Positions 27,893-36,606 of a stretch of DNA of 52,157 nt are shown here, piece by piece. Source of the stretch: an uncultured Prevotella sp. (GTDB lineage: Bacteria > Bacteroidota > Bacteroidia > Bacteroidales > Bacteroidaceae); NCBI GenBank assembly GCA_900318395.1, contig ONKL01000017.1, positions 1-52,157 of the forward strand. Direction: 5' to 3'. The translations under genes were made by a program, and so were the position numbers. Within the stretch, counting starts at the first letter, position 1, and the number at the start of each line of letters is the position of its first letter. The notes beneath the pieces are model-generated. The model saw only the letters and a program-made list of their open reading frames with translations. It ran no database searches and was not told where the DNA came from.

Positions 27893-28684
27893 TCAGACGT
27901 CGAAAACGTCCATTTCGTTAGTCAAAAACGAGTTTTCGAACACTTCCTTAGCCTCATTGAGCAACACCTGTTCGTCATCGTAGCGCGAGCTGTAGTGCCC
28001 CAGCAGAAGCTTCCCTACCCCAGCCTCGCGCGCCACCAAAGCCGCCTGACGGGCTGTAGAGTGGCAGTACTTCTCGGCTGAGGGCAGACGATCCTCGCCA
28101 TAGGTACTCTCGTGATAGAGTGAAGAGACGCCCTTGAGTTCTTCTGCCAAATGTGGCAGATACTTCGTATCGCTGATATAGGCATAGCTGCGCAACACAT
28201 CCTCGGGTCTGCGGGTAGGCTTCTCACTGATGAGATAGCCACAGCAGGGCACACGATGCTGCAGGGGAATGCTCTCGACAGTGATGCTACGATCCTCGTA
28301 GACCACCTGTCGCTGCGTGGTGTCGACAGGATGGAACTCGACACTGAAGCCCAGGTCGTGGGTATAGAACTGGATCTGATGTTCGAGTTCTGGTCCCAGT
28401 GCCGCTGGTCCATGAACGTGGAGGGTGGCAATGCGCCCCACAAGTCCGAAGGTGGAGATCATGCCGATGAGTCCGAAGCAATGGTCGCCATGCAGGTGGG
28501 TGATGAATACATGCCCCAGTTTAGTGAAACGCACCCTGCACTTGCGTAACTGCATCTGCGTACCCTCGGCACAGTCGAGCATCAGAATCTTCTGACGCAC
28601 CTCGATGATCTGCGACGATGCGTTATGGCGGAGGGTGGGAAGCGCACTTCCACACCCTAGGATATATACCTTAAACGGATCCAC
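27893..28684 (-). CDS. rnz: Ribonuclease Z (short form)
   Basis: A 263-residue metallo-beta-lactamase-fold endonuclease that matures tRNA 3' ends. N-terminal VYILGCGSALPTLRHNASSQ, LDCAEGTQMQL and the zinc motif THLHGDHCFGL with H63, H65, D67 and H68 are all present, as is the later LYHESTYGED and GHYSSRY. At 263 residues it is shorter than E. coli or B. subtilis RNase Z (about 305) because the flexible-arm region is reduced. Third gene of mazG-lipoprotein-rnz, 6 nt downstream. Confidence 0.93.
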   Translation of the reverse strand: MDPFKVYILGCGSALPTLRHNASSQIIEVRQKILMLDCAEGTQMQLRKCRVRFTKLGHVFITHLHGDHCFGLIGMISTFGLVGRIATLHVHGPAALGPELEHQIQFYTHDLGFSVEFHPVDTTQRQVVYEDRSITVESIPLQHRVPCCGYLISEKPTRRPEDVLRSYAYISDTKYLPHLAEELKGVSSLYHESTYGEDRLPSAEKYCHSTARQAALVAREAGVGKLLLGHYSSRYDDEQVLLNEAKEVFENSFLTNEMDVFDV

Positions 28685-28690
28685 TCGGCA

Positions 28691-29389
28691 CTAGATCTTA
28701 TTAAACTCGTCTTGCGACTCCTCGAGTTCCAAGCCTCTGAGGTCGATCTCTGGCTTGGGTTTCCAACGGTTGTACTCGAAAGTCTCCTCCTCATCGCGCA
28801 ACTTGCCGATAGTCTTATAGGCCAAGGTGTCGGGACCGAGGATAAGAAGCTGGTAGAGGTTGAGTTCTTCTTCATCGCCACCACCTTCGCGCACAGAGAG
28901 AATCTCAAGATTACCGTTGTAGATCTTCCAAGTGCGATACAGGATATTAGTCATCTCGATGCTCTCGGCAACACCGCCTTCCTTGATACGGATACCCACC
29001 TCGGCACTACCGTCAAGAGGATCGGGCATCACCCAATCGCCCAACAGCGAGTTGAGATTGATAACCCTTAATGCCTCCGTCTTCGAGGCATTGGCCAACA
29101 CAGCCAGACGGTCGCCGCTCTGAAGGCCACCAAAGACCTGGCCCGTTTCCTGGGCAGTGGTGAGTCTCAAATTAAGCGTATCGCCACTGTCGGTAAGCAC
29201 CTCCAACGAATTCATCGCGGTCCCAGGTCCGCAGAGACCATAGATCGTCTTGTCGCGAGCCACGGAATTCTCTACATCAGCAGAGTCTGGTTCGTCTTCG
29301 TATACCACCTGTCGTGACTTGCCTCCACCACAGCTGCCCAGCATCATGATGCCAGCAGCCATCATTCCGATAAACAGAGTTTTTCTCAT
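28691..29389 (-). CDS. Lipoprotein with a lipocalin-like domain, function unknown
   Basis: A 232-residue protein with a lipoprotein signal (MRKTLFIGMMAAGIMMLGSC, Cys20) followed by GGGKSR and an acidic linker. The C-terminal half has LLGDWVMPDPLDGSAEVGI and ILYRTWKIYNGNLEIL, reminiscent of lipocalin-like domains in Bacteroidota lipoproteins. ATG 29389 is chosen because the signal peptide begins there; the earlier ATG 29413 lies inside mazG and its codons (MKGEKL) come from a purine repeat. It lies between mazG and rnz in one operon. Confidence 0.7.
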   Translation of the reverse strand: MRKTLFIGMMAAGIMMLGSCGGGKSRQVVYEDEPDSADVENSVARDKTIYGLCGPGTAMNSLEVLTDSGDTLNLRLTTAQETGQVFGGLQSGDRLAVLANASKTEALRVINLNSLLGDWVMPDPLDGSAEVGIRIKEGGVAESIEMTNILYRTWKIYNGNLEILSVREGGGDEEELNLYQLLILGPDTLAYKTIGKLRDEEETFEYNRWKPKPEIDLRGLELEESQDEFNKI

Positions 29390-29402
29390 ATCATTTAACT
29401 TT

Positions 29403-30278
29403 TCACCTTTCATTTCTTTTTGCTTCTTCCCAGAGGGCATCCATCTCGCCCAGCGTCATATCCTTCAGGGGCTTGCCCACCTTGATGCTGTGGGCCTCAA
29501 TGTAGTTGAAGCGGTTGATAAACTTACGATTCGTCTTCTCAAGGGCATTATCAGGATTGAGTTTGTAGAGACGCGCAGCATTAATCACACTGAACAAGAA
29601 ATCGCCAAGTTCCTCGGTAGAGCGTTCCTTATCTTCTTTGTTCAACTCCGCCTCGAGCTCACCCAATTCCTCGCGCACCTTTTTCCAGACATCCTGACGA
29701 TCCTCCCAGTCGAAGCCCACATTGCGGGCTTTATCCTGTATGCGATAGGCCTTAATCAGTGACGGCAGCGCCTCAGGCACACCTGAGAGGACGCTCTTAT
29801 TGCCATCTTTCTCCTTGAGTTTGATCTGCTCCCAGTTCTCGAGCACCTGACTGACAGTCGTCACTTTCTCACTTTTCATTTCCTCACTTTCCACTTCCTC
29901 ACTTTCCACTTCCTCCGGTACATAGGGCAACGGCTTGGGATCGACAGCATTGATCTGCGAGGGATGATAGACGTGCGGATGACGGGTGATCATCTTCTTC
30001 GTCAGCGCATCACAGACATCAGCCATATCGAACTGCTCCTTCTCCTCCGCAATCTTCGCGTAGAAGCAGATATGGAGCAACACATCGCCCAACTCCTTAC
30101 AGATATCGTGAATGTCGTTTTTGATCAAGGCGTCGCAGAGCTCGTAAGTCTCTTCTATCGTATTGGGTCTCAGACTCTCGTTCGTCTGTTTCTTGTCCCA
30201 AGGACAATTGGCTCTTAACGCATCTAAAACGTCAAGAAAACGCCCGAAAGCCTGCATTTTTTCCTCTTTTGTATGCAT
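29403..30278 (-). CDS. mazG: Nucleoside triphosphate pyrophosphohydrolase MazG
   Basis: A 291-residue house-cleaning enzyme that hydrolyses (d)NTPs to NMP and pyrophosphate. Two all-alpha MazG modules are visible: residues about 1-105 (CPWDKKQTNESLRPNTIEET, KELGDVLLHICFYAKIAEEK) and about 170-291 (VGFDWEDRQDVWKKVREELG, ELGDFLFSVINAARLY). Both carry the EExxE...ExxD metal ligands. The linker contains EEVESEEVESEEMKSEKV (122-139), encoded by a 7-nt purine repeat. First gene of the operon, promoter at 30298-30305. Confidence 0.94.
   Translation of the reverse strand: MHTKEEKMQAFGRFLDVLDALRANCPWDKKQTNESLRPNTIEETYELCDALIKNDIHDICKELGDVLLHICFYAKIAEEKEQFDMADVCDALTKKMITRHPHVYHPSQINAVDPKPLPYVPEEVESEEVESEEMKSEKVTTVSQVLENWEQIKLKEKDGNKSVLSGVPEALPSLIKAYRIQDKARNVGFDWEDRQDVWKKVREELGELEAELNKEDKERSTEELGDFLFSVINAARLYKLNPDNALEKTNRKFINRFNYIEAHSIKVGKPLKDMTLGEMDALWEEAKRNER
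29861..29915. repeat. In-frame AAGTGAG/GAAGTGG repeat inside mazG
   Basis: Read on the - strand: gaggaagtggaaagtgagga, then agtggaaagtgaggaaatga and aaagtgagaaagtga. It is coded as EEVESEEVESEEMKSEKV in the linker between the two MazG modules, where an insertion is harmless. Confidence 0.75.
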
Positions 30279-30297
30279 AAATTTGAAATTATTGGGG

Positions 30298-30305
30298 CAA
30301 AGATA
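30298..30305 (-). promoter_or_regulatory. -7 box (TATCTTTG) for the mazG operon
   Basis: caaagata on the + strand, 19 nt upstream of the mazG ATG; divergent from valS. Confidence 0.6.
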
Positions 30306-30327
30306 ATACTTTTCGGTGGATTTTTAC

Positions 30328-30335
30328 TAATTTTG
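30328..30335 (+). promoter_or_regulatory. -7 box (TAATTTTG) for valS
   Basis: 31 nt upstream of the valS ATG. The short leader leaves no room for a T-box or other riboswitch. Confidence 0.6.
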
Positions 30336-30366
30336 CAGCGATTTTTGAAAATTATTAAACATAAAT

Positions 30367-33072
30367 ATGGAACTTGCAAGCAAATACGACCCAAAAGAGG
30401 TCGAATCGAAATGGTATCAGTACTGGCTTGACAACAAACTCTTCGCCAGCAAACCCGACGGACGTGAACCCTACACAATCGTCATTCCGCCCCCCAATGT
30501 GACAGGTGTGCTCCACATGGGACACATGCTCAACAACACCATTCAGGATATCCTGGTGCGCCGTGCCCGCATGGAGGGTAAGAATGCACTCTGGGTGCCT
30601 GGTACAGACCATGCCTCTATCGCTACTGAGGCAAAGGTGGTGAAGAAACTCGCTGAGCAGGGTATCAAGAAGCACGACCTGACACGCGAGCAGTTCCTTG
30701 AGCATGCCTGGGACTGGACTCACGAGCATGGCGGTATCATCCTGAAGCAGTTGCGCCGCCTGGGTGCCAGCTGCGACTGGGACCGCACCGCCTTCACCAT
30801 GGACGAGAAGCGCTCGCAGAGTGTCATCAAGGTCTTCGTTGACCTTTACAACAAGGGACTCATCTATCGCGGACTCCGCATGGTGAACTGGGATCCCAAG
30901 GCGCTCACCGCTCTTTCTACCGAGGAGGTCATCTACAAAGAAGAGCAGAGCCATCTGTTCCATCTGAAATATTACGTTGACGGTCTCACTGCCCTCGACA
31001 ATGAGGAGGCGCTGAAGGCCGAGGGTAATATCATCCATAAGGATGAGAAGGGCTATTACGCCGTAGTAGCCACCACTCGTCCTGAGACCATCATGGGTGA
31101 TACCGCGATGTGTATCAACCCCAAGGATCCCAAGAACCAGTGGCTGAAGGGTCGTAAGGTGATTGTGCCGCTCGTGAACCGCGTGATTCCTGTCATCGAG
31201 GACCGCTATGTGGATATCGAATTCGGTACAGGTTGCTTGAAGGTAACACCTGCTCACGACACCAACGACTATATGCTGGGCAAGACTCACAATCTGGAGA
31301 CCATCGACATCTTCAATCCCGATGGAACAATCTCAGAGCAGAGTCCTATCTATGTAGGTATGGACCGTATGGTCTGCCGCAAGCAGATTTCGAAGGATCT
31401 GCAGGAGGCTGGACTGATGGAGCGTATCGAGGACTATATTAATAAGGTGGGCTACTCAGAGCGTAACCCTGACACCGCCATCGAGCCACGTCTCTCCATG
31501 CAGTGGTTCCTCTCAATGAAGCATTTCGCAGATATCGCTCTGCCACCAGTGATGAACGACGAACTGAAGTTCTATCCTGCCAAGTATAAGAACACTTACA
31601 AGAACTGGCTCGAGAATATTCAGGACTGGTGCATCTCGCGTCAGTTGTGGTGGGGACACCGTATTCCTGCATACTACTATAATGAGGAAGGCGACTTCGT
31701 AGTAGCCGAGACACGCGAGCAGGCGCTTCAACTGGCTCAGCAGAAGAATCCTGCGATCACAGATGCCGACCTGCGTCAGGACGAGGACGCCCTCGACACA
31801 TGGTTCTCTTCTTGGCTCTGGCCCATCTCTCTGTTCGATGGTATCAACAATCCTGGCAACGAGGAGATTAAGTACTACTACCCCACCGCCGACTTGGTTA
31901 CAGGTCCTGACATCATCTTCTTCTGGGTAGCACGTATGATCATGGCTGGCTATGAGTATATCGGCGACATGCCTTTCAGGAATGTATACTTCACGGGTAT
32001 CGTTCGCGACAAGCTGGGTCGTAAGATGTCGAAGTCGCTCGGCAACTCGCCTGATCCTATCGAGCTCATCGAGAAGTTCGGTGCCGATGGTGTGCGTATG
32101 GGTATGATGCTCTCTGCTCCTGCAGGTAACGATATCCTCTTCGACGAGGCACTCTGCGAACAGGGACGTAACTTCAACAATAAGATCTGGAATGCCTTCC
32201 GTCTGGTAAAGGGTTGGAAGGTAGCTGATGCTGAGCAGCCCGACGCCTGCAAGACAGCTACTGCATGGTTCGAGGCCAAGCTGCGCGAGACGAATGCCGA
32301 GATCGACGATCTCTTCAAGAAGTATCGTATCAGCGAGGCACTGATGGCTGTCTATAAGCTCTTCTGGGATGAGTTCTCAAGCTGGTATCTCGAAATGGTG
32401 AAGCCCGCCTATATCAATGGTGAGCCTCAGCCTATTGACAAGCAGACATTCGACAAGACACTTGAGTTCTTTGAGATTCTGCTGAAGATGCTGCATCCGT
32501 TTATGCCATTCATCACTGAGGAGCTGTGGCAGCACCTCTATGACCGCCAGGAGAGTGAGAGCATCATGCGCGACAGCCTGAAGCTCCCTTCTCCTACTGC
32601 AGCAGATGCTGAGCTCATCGCTCAGATTGAGAATGTGAAACAGATTGTTTCTGGTGTTCGCATGGTTCGCAACCAGAAGAACATCGCCCCCAAGGAGCAG
32701 CTGGAGTTGCAGGTAGTCGGTAAGAACGACTATGCAGCATTTGATGGTGTCATCATCAAGATGGCCAACCTGAAGGCTATCAACATCGTAGCCGAGAAGG
32801 ACGCCACCGCATCAACCTTCATGGTAGGTACCGATGAGTTTGCAGTACCTGTAGGCGATATGATCGACGTAGAGGCCGAGATCCAGAAGATGGAGGCTCA
32901 GTTGCAGCACCTCGAAGGTTTCCTGGCAGGTGTTAAGAAGAAGCTCTCCAACGAGCGTTTCGTAGCCAATGCTCCCGAGGCCGTCGTTGCCCTCGAGCGC
33001 AAGAAGCAGAGCGACTCCGAAGAAAAGATCGCTGCCCTCAAAGAAAGCCTCGCCGCACTCAGGAACAAGTAA
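30367..33072 (+). CDS. valS: Valyl-tRNA synthetase
   Basis: A 901-residue class I synthetase charging tRNA-Val. HIGH motif variant HMGH at 50-53 ([14 protein letters not shown]), editing domain with [13 protein letters not shown] and [17 protein letters not shown] at 553-557, anticodon-binding helices, and a C-terminal coiled coil (about 830-895, [20 protein letters not shown]). Full length. It marks the end of conserved backbone: the sequence turns AT-rich 25 nt after its stop. Confidence 0.97.
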   Translation: MELASKYDPKEVESKWYQYWLDNKLFASKPDGREPYTIVIPPPNVTGVLHMGHMLNNTIQDILVRRARMEGKNALWVPGTDHASIATEAKVVKKLAEQGIKKHDLTREQFLEHAWDWTHEHGGIILKQLRRLGASCDWDRTAFTMDEKRSQSVIKVFVDLYNKGLIYRGLRMVNWDPKALTALSTEEVIYKEEQSHLFHLKYYVDGLTALDNEEALKAEGNIIHKDEKGYYAVVATTRPETIMGDTAMCINPKDPKNQWLKGRKVIVPLVNRVIPVIEDRYVDIEFGTGCLKVTPAHDTNDYMLGKTHNLETIDIFNPDGTISEQSPIYVGMDRMVCRKQISKDLQEAGLMERIEDYINKVGYSERNPDTAIEPRLSMQWFLSMKHFADIALPPVMNDELKFYPAKYKNTYKNWLENIQDWCISRQLWWGHRIPAYYYNEEGDFVVAETREQALQLAQQKNPAITDADLRQDEDALDTWFSSWLWPISLFDGINNPGNEEIKYYYPTADLVTGPDIIFFWVARMIMAGYEYIGDMPFRNVYFTGIVRDKLGRKMSKSLGNSPDPIELIEKFGADGVRMGMMLSAPAGNDILFDEALCEQGRNFNNKIWNAFRLVKGWKVADAEQPDACKTATAWFEAKLRETNAEIDDLFKKYRISEALMAVYKLFWDEFSSWYLEMVKPAYINGEPQPIDKQTFDKTLEFFEILLKMLHPFMPFITEELWQHLYDRQESESIMRDSLKLPSPTAADAELIAQIENVKQIVSGVRMVRNQKNIAPKEQLELQVVGKNDYAAFDGVIIKMANLKAINIVAEKDATASTFMVGTDEFAVPVGDMIDVEAEIQKMEAQLQHLEGFLAGVKKKLSNERFVANAPEAVVALERKKQSDSEEKIAALKESLAALRNK

Positions 33073-33097
33073 GCGTACACCTTATTATATTTAAGAT

Positions 33098-33961
33098 ATG
33101 GAGAAAAGCTATCTTGTTGCTGAGCATTGCTTCACCATTCAAGCACCGGAAACGGTGTTTGAATGTATGTCGCAATACGAACCATTTCTAACAGAAGAAG
33201 CTCTTCCTAAAGTATTTAAACTTTCTATATGCCAGACCTCTGTCAAGTTTGAAGATTTTACAGAAGATTATCGGCAAGTCGATAAGGGATTCTTTATCGT
33301 ATTTGGTCACACCAAAGAAAGAGAGCACGTTTTTCTATTTTATCTTGGAGACCAAATAGAGAGTTGGATCATTTGTTCCGAGGATTTTTCTTTAGGCACA
33401 TTGTATCTTTTTGGGAAAGCCACCAAATTTTCTGTAAATAATGGCTTAATGGCTCTTTTCGCTTTTGCAACCGCTCCATTGAATACGTTGTTTTTCCATT
33501 CTGCGGTTATAAGTTACAAAGGTCGTGGGTATATGTTCCTAGGCAAAAGTGGTACAGGAAAGAGTACGCATGCCCGATTATGGCTTCAGCATATTAAGGG
33601 GACAGAGTTAGTCAATGATGACAATCCTGTGGTACGAATCAACGATGAAGGGGAAGTATTTGTATACGGTTCTCCTTGGAGTGGCAAGACCCCATGCTAT
33701 CGTAACGTAAATTATCCTCTTGGCGGAATAGTCAAACTCAGGCAATCTCCGTATAATAAGATCCAGCGTGTAAAAGGGATAGATGCTTACATGGTTATCA
33801 GAAGAAGTGCCGCCAGCATGAGATGGATAAAAACGATTGCAGATGGTCTCCATGCATCAGAAAATCATATTGCCAAGGCAACCCCGATTTGGTTGCTAGA
33901 ATGCCTTCCTGATGAAGCTGCGGCCAGATTATGCCAGTCTGAAATAGCTTATGAAGGATAA
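33098..33961 (+). CDS. HprK-like serine kinase of a peptide-modification cluster
   Basis: A 287-residue protein whose C-terminal half is an HPr kinase-type fold: HSAVISYKGRGYMFLGKSGT with P-loop GKSGTGKST (149-157), LVNDDNPVV (about 171-179, candidate catalytic acid), GSPWSGKTPCYRN. The N-terminal 120 residues are unlike HPr kinase. Relatives in RiPP clusters phosphorylate the precursor peptide (for example the paeninodin kinase), so I infer a Ser/Thr kinase acting on a small peptide, not on HPr. It starts a four-gene, overlapping operon (11-nt overlap with the next gene). AT-richer than valS. The upstream gap of 25 nt holds no clear promoter. Confidence 0.75.
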   Translation: MEKSYLVAEHCFTIQAPETVFECMSQYEPFLTEEALPKVFKLSICQTSVKFEDFTEDYRQVDKGFFIVFGHTKEREHVFLFYLGDQIESWIICSEDFSLGTLYLFGKATKFSVNNGLMALFAFATAPLNTLFFHSAVISYKGRGYMFLGKSGTGKSTHARLWLQHIKGTELVNDDNPVVRINDEGEVFVYGSPWSGKTPCYRNVNYPLGGIVKLRQSPYNKIQRVKGIDAYMVIRRSAASMRWIKTIADGLHASENHIAKATPIWLLECLPDEAAARLCQSEIAYEG

Positions 33962-34376
33962 CACGATTATTGAGGAAGCGATTCGCTTAGTAGAGGAAGG
34001 ACATGACGTGACCCTTCCAGCCAAAGGGAAAAGTATGCTTCCTTTTATCGTAGGTGGGAAAGAAAGTATTCTTCTTGTCAAGCCAGACAAAATCAGCGTT
34101 GGAGATGTTGTTCTGGCATGGGTTGATGATTATAGGTATGTTGTCCATCGCATCATATCCATCAAGGGAGACTCAATCACATTGATGGGCGATGGGAATC
34201 TGGCGGGGATTGAACACTGTTTTTTCAAAGATGTTAAGGCAAAAGTAACTCATGTAGCAGATTCAAAGGGACATTATCGAAATTTATATAGCAAAAAACG
34301 GGTGATAGGAGCCAAGTGCTGGCTATGGTTATTACCTATCAGAAGATATTTATTAGGTATTTATAGAAGATTATGA
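33951..34376 (+). CDS. S24/S26-type peptidase, candidate leader peptidase
   Basis: A 141-residue signal-peptidase-fold protein. GKSMLPFI supplies the nucleophile Ser28; YVVHRIISI puts His66 where bacterial SPase I has its Lys, giving a Ser-His arrangement as in archaeal/ER-type S26B enzymes; LMGDGN (79-83) is the usual third box. There is no N-terminal membrane anchor, but a hydrophobic, basic C-terminus (WLWLLPIRRYLLGIYRRL) may attach to the membrane. The HprK-like and PqqD-like genes overlap it on both sides. Likely processes the cluster's peptide; inference from context. Confidence 0.7.
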   Translation: MKDNTIIEEAIRLVEEGHDVTLPAKGKSMLPFIVGGKESILLVKPDKISVGDVVLAWVDDYRYVVHRIISIKGDSITLMGDGNLAGIEHCFFKDVKAKVTHVADSKGHYRNLYSKKRVIGAKCWLWLLPIRRYLLGIYRRL

Positions 34377-34645
34377 AGATTAAAGAAGGTTTTGTACTGC
34401 GTGAAGTATGTGGCGATAATGTCGTATGCTCAGAGCAACTTGGACATGTCCATTTCGGACACATGTTTGTCACCAACGAGACAGCAACCTTTCTATGGCA
34501 ACAAGCTGTAAAAGACGGAGTTTTTACAACCGAATCACTTGTGTCTGCACTCTGCAAGGCGTATGATATCAGTGAAGAACAAGCCCGAAAAGATGTATCA
34601 GCCATGATTGCCAAATGGCAAGAACTGGATATGATTGAAGAATAG
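34373..34645 (+). CDS. PqqD-like RiPP recognition element
   Basis: A 90-residue winged-helix protein of the PqqD family: KIKEGFVLREVCGDNVVCSE, FVTNETATFLWQQ (the N-x-T/S-A-xxLW pattern), then ALCKAYDISEEQARKDVSAM for the C-terminal helices. PqqD-type domains bind leader peptides and present them to modifying enzymes. ATGA overlap with the peptidase gene. It is a stand-alone domain, so it must work in trans, most simply bridging the 44-residue peptide at 36362-36496 and the kinase. Confidence 0.82.
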   Translation: MKIKEGFVLREVCGDNVVCSEQLGHVHFGHMFVTNETATFLWQQAVKDGVFTTESLVSALCKAYDISEEQARKDVSAMIAKWQELDMIEE

Positions 34646-34651
34646 AACGCG

Positions 34652-36304
34652 TTGAGATACATCTATTGGTTCTGTAAAAACACAAAAGGCATCCGATGGA
34701 ATTCCTTGATGCGGATTGTGATAGGCATAGGTCGCGTTGCCTTTGGCCTGTTAATGGTATGGTTTAGCAAGATGTTCATCGACGTCACTATCCGTACTGG
34801 CACTTCGCAAGATATTATCTGGATGATCTGTATCCTGGTGACAACAGTCGTTGGAGGTGTTATACTACGACAGATTTACTTCTACATGACTACAATAGCC
34901 AACACCTATCAGTCGAACCAGATACGCCTCAGACTATTCTCTCAACTCTTTTCTACTCAACTCTTTGATCAACAGGTATTGCATTCTGGCGATGTTACCT
35001 CACGAATGGCCAAAGATATTGAGGTGGTCAGCGCATCCACGACTTCTTCCATTCCTGAATTGGTTGTAACAGGATTCCAACTGTCGGGTGCTTTCCTATT
35101 ACTTTATTCCATGGACAAGACTCTGGCTTGGGCCATCTTGCTCATAACGCCTCTTGTTATCATCTTTGGCAAGTTTATCTCCAATAAGCTCAGGAAAATG
35201 ACGTTGAAGATACGAAATGACGAGAGTCGCATCCAAGTGCAAATCCAGGAAGGAATGGAACTGAATGCGGTGTTGAGGTCACTGAATAGTGAAGAGTGGG
35301 TCACTGGGCGCCTGAATACGATGCAGAATCAATTGAAAGACCATATCATGCATCGCGCAAAGTTCACCGCTATAATGCGATTCTCCTTTGGTTCAGCTTT
35401 TGGGCTAGGTTATTTGCTCGCTTTCGTCTGGGGAGGTATACAATTGCGAAACGGTCTCATCACCTTTGGTGTCATGACTTCTTTCTTGCAATTGGTGGGA
35501 CAAATCCAACATCCGATTCTCCAAATGCTCAATACGTTTACTCAATTAATGCATGCAACAGCAAGCATTGACAGACTTCAAGAACTTGAGTCTAAGGCAA
35601 CAAGCTCTTGTCACTCTACCAAGCCAAATATCCCATCGGTCTTTGGTGTGGACTCTGATCAGCGTATTGGTATTCAAATAGAGGACATCAGTTTCCAATA
35701 TGCTACGGGAGACCGAATAATACTACAACACTTTAGCCATATTTTCGAACCCAGTTCCAAGACTGCTATTATGGGAGCTACCGGTATTGGGAAAACGACC
35801 TTGTTCAGACTTCTGCTAGCTCTTATCGAACCTCAAAGCGGACATATTTCTCTTTATGGCGACAAAGACAGGATCGCAGTCAGCGAACAGACACGAGAAC
35901 ATTTCGTCTATGTCCCACAAGGTAATACATTGTTAAGCGGAACTCTTCGCTTTAATATGCAATTAGCAAAGCCTGATGCCACAGACGAAGAGATATACGA
36001 TGCTTTGCATACAGCTGCAGCCGATTTTGTATTTGAACTGCCAGAAGGAATAGATACAGAACTAGGCGAACGTGGCAGTGGACTGAGCGAAGGCCAGGCT
36101 CAACGAATAGCTATTGCCCGAGGGTTGCTTAGACCTGGATCCATCCTGCTACTTGATGAAATCAGTGCTTCACTTGATGAGCAGACAGAGCAACTGTTAT
36201 ATAATCGTTTGTTTACCAGATTTCCAGAGAAGACAATGATCTTCATTACCCATCGCGCTACAGTCAGTCAAATGTGTGATGAAATCATTCCGTTGTCAAT
36301 ATAA
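34652..36304 (+). CDS. ABC exporter (fused membrane and ATPase domains) of the peptide cluster
   Basis: A 550-residue half-transporter, expected to dimerise and export the modified peptide. Six membrane segments occupy about 15-290. The ATPase domain has Walker A GATGIGKTT (about 374-382), Q-loop VYVPQGNTLLSGTLR, signature LSEGQAQRIAIARGLL (about 477-492) and Walker B ILLLDEISASLD. There is no N-terminal C39 peptidase domain, so leader removal must be done elsewhere. The start is TTG at 34652: the residues YIYWFCKNTKGIRW before the first ATG (34709) resemble the N-termini of related exporters. 6 nt after the PqqD-like gene. Confidence 0.85.
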   Translation: MRYIYWFCKNTKGIRWNSLMRIVIGIGRVAFGLLMVWFSKMFIDVTIRTGTSQDIIWMICILVTTVVGGVILRQIYFYMTTIANTYQSNQIRLRLFSQLFSTQLFDQQVLHSGDVTSRMAKDIEVVSASTTSSIPELVVTGFQLSGAFLLLYSMDKTLAWAILLITPLVIIFGKFISNKLRKMTLKIRNDESRIQVQIQEGMELNAVLRSLNSEEWVTGRLNTMQNQLKDHIMHRAKFTAIMRFSFGSAFGLGYLLAFVWGGIQLRNGLITFGVMTSFLQLVGQIQHPILQMLNTFTQLMHATASIDRLQELESKATSSCHSTKPNIPSVFGVDSDQRIGIQIEDISFQYATGDRIILQHFSHIFEPSSKTAIMGATGIGKTTLFRLLLALIEPQSGHISLYGDKDRIAVSEQTREHFVYVPQGNTLLSGTLRFNMQLAKPDATDEEIYDALHTAAADFVFELPEGIDTELGERGSGLSEGQAQRIAIARGLLRPGSILLLDEISASLDEQTEQLLYNRLFTRFPEKTMIFITHRATVSQMCDEIIPLSI

Positions 36305-36338
36305 AAAAGGTGTACATATAAAATACGCACACCTTTTT
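36304..36338. terminator. Bidirectional terminator shared by the exporter and the peptide gene
   Basis: Stem aaaaaggtgt/acaccttttt with a 15-nt loop begins at the last base of the exporter stop codon. It ends 23 nt from the stop of the convergent 44-residue ORF. A/T tracts on both sides suit termination in both directions. Confidence 0.8.
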
Positions 36339-36361
36339 GAAAACCTGTTGTTCGAAAATGC

Positions 36362-36496
36362 TTAATCACCAGATTCGTTTGGTGTGCCAGAACCTCCCAA
36401 AACTTCAGGATCGGGGTTAATTTCACCCTCATCAAACAACTGAGGCATCTCAAACTTAAACTCTTCCATTTCTGGAGTTACATAATTCTTTTTCAT
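36362..36496 (-). CDS. 44-residue acidic Gly-rich peptide, candidate RiPP precursor
   Basis: A complete short ORF on the - strand (ATG at 36496, TAA at 36362-36364). The product starts MKKNYVTPEMEEFKFEMPQL, continues FDEGEINPDPEVLGG and ends SGTPNESGD. It begins with a basic MKK, then a YxxPxM motif like the YxxPxL motif of lasso-peptide leaders that RRE domains bind. An acidic middle follows, then a VLGG that resembles a double-glycine cleavage site, and a short Gly/Ser/Thr/Asn tail with two phosphorylatable Ser and one Thr. It has its own perfect promoter (36538-36569) and a terminator. It overlaps no other gene. Precursor role is inferred from neighbours. Confidence 0.7.
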   Translation of the reverse strand: MKKNYVTPEMEEFKFEMPQLFDEGEINPDPEVLGGSGTPNESGD

Positions 36497-36537
36497 TGTC
36501 TTAAATATTAAATTAAACGTTTAATTGAATTCAATTG

Positions 36538-36569
36538 CAAAGATAAAAAAAAATATTTGAATCCACAAA
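36538..36569 (-). promoter_or_regulatory. Promoter of the 44-residue peptide gene (TTTG, 20 nt, TATCTTTG)
   Basis: caaa at 36566-36569 and caaagata at 36538-36545 on the + strand give a full consensus promoter on the - strand, 41 nt before the ATG. The leader contains an A/T palindrome (aattaaacgtttaatt, 36511-36526), a possible operator. Confidence 0.8.
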
Positions 36570-36606
36570 ATTTTCAGATGACTTTTTTCGCTACACACTA
36601 AAATAA

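Noticed and set aside
33098-36496. Complete lasso peptide biosynthetic cluster
   Set aside because: No asparagine-synthetase-like cyclase and no transglutaminase-like B2 protease in the window. Only the RRE, kinase, exporter and a YxxPxM leader motif fit.
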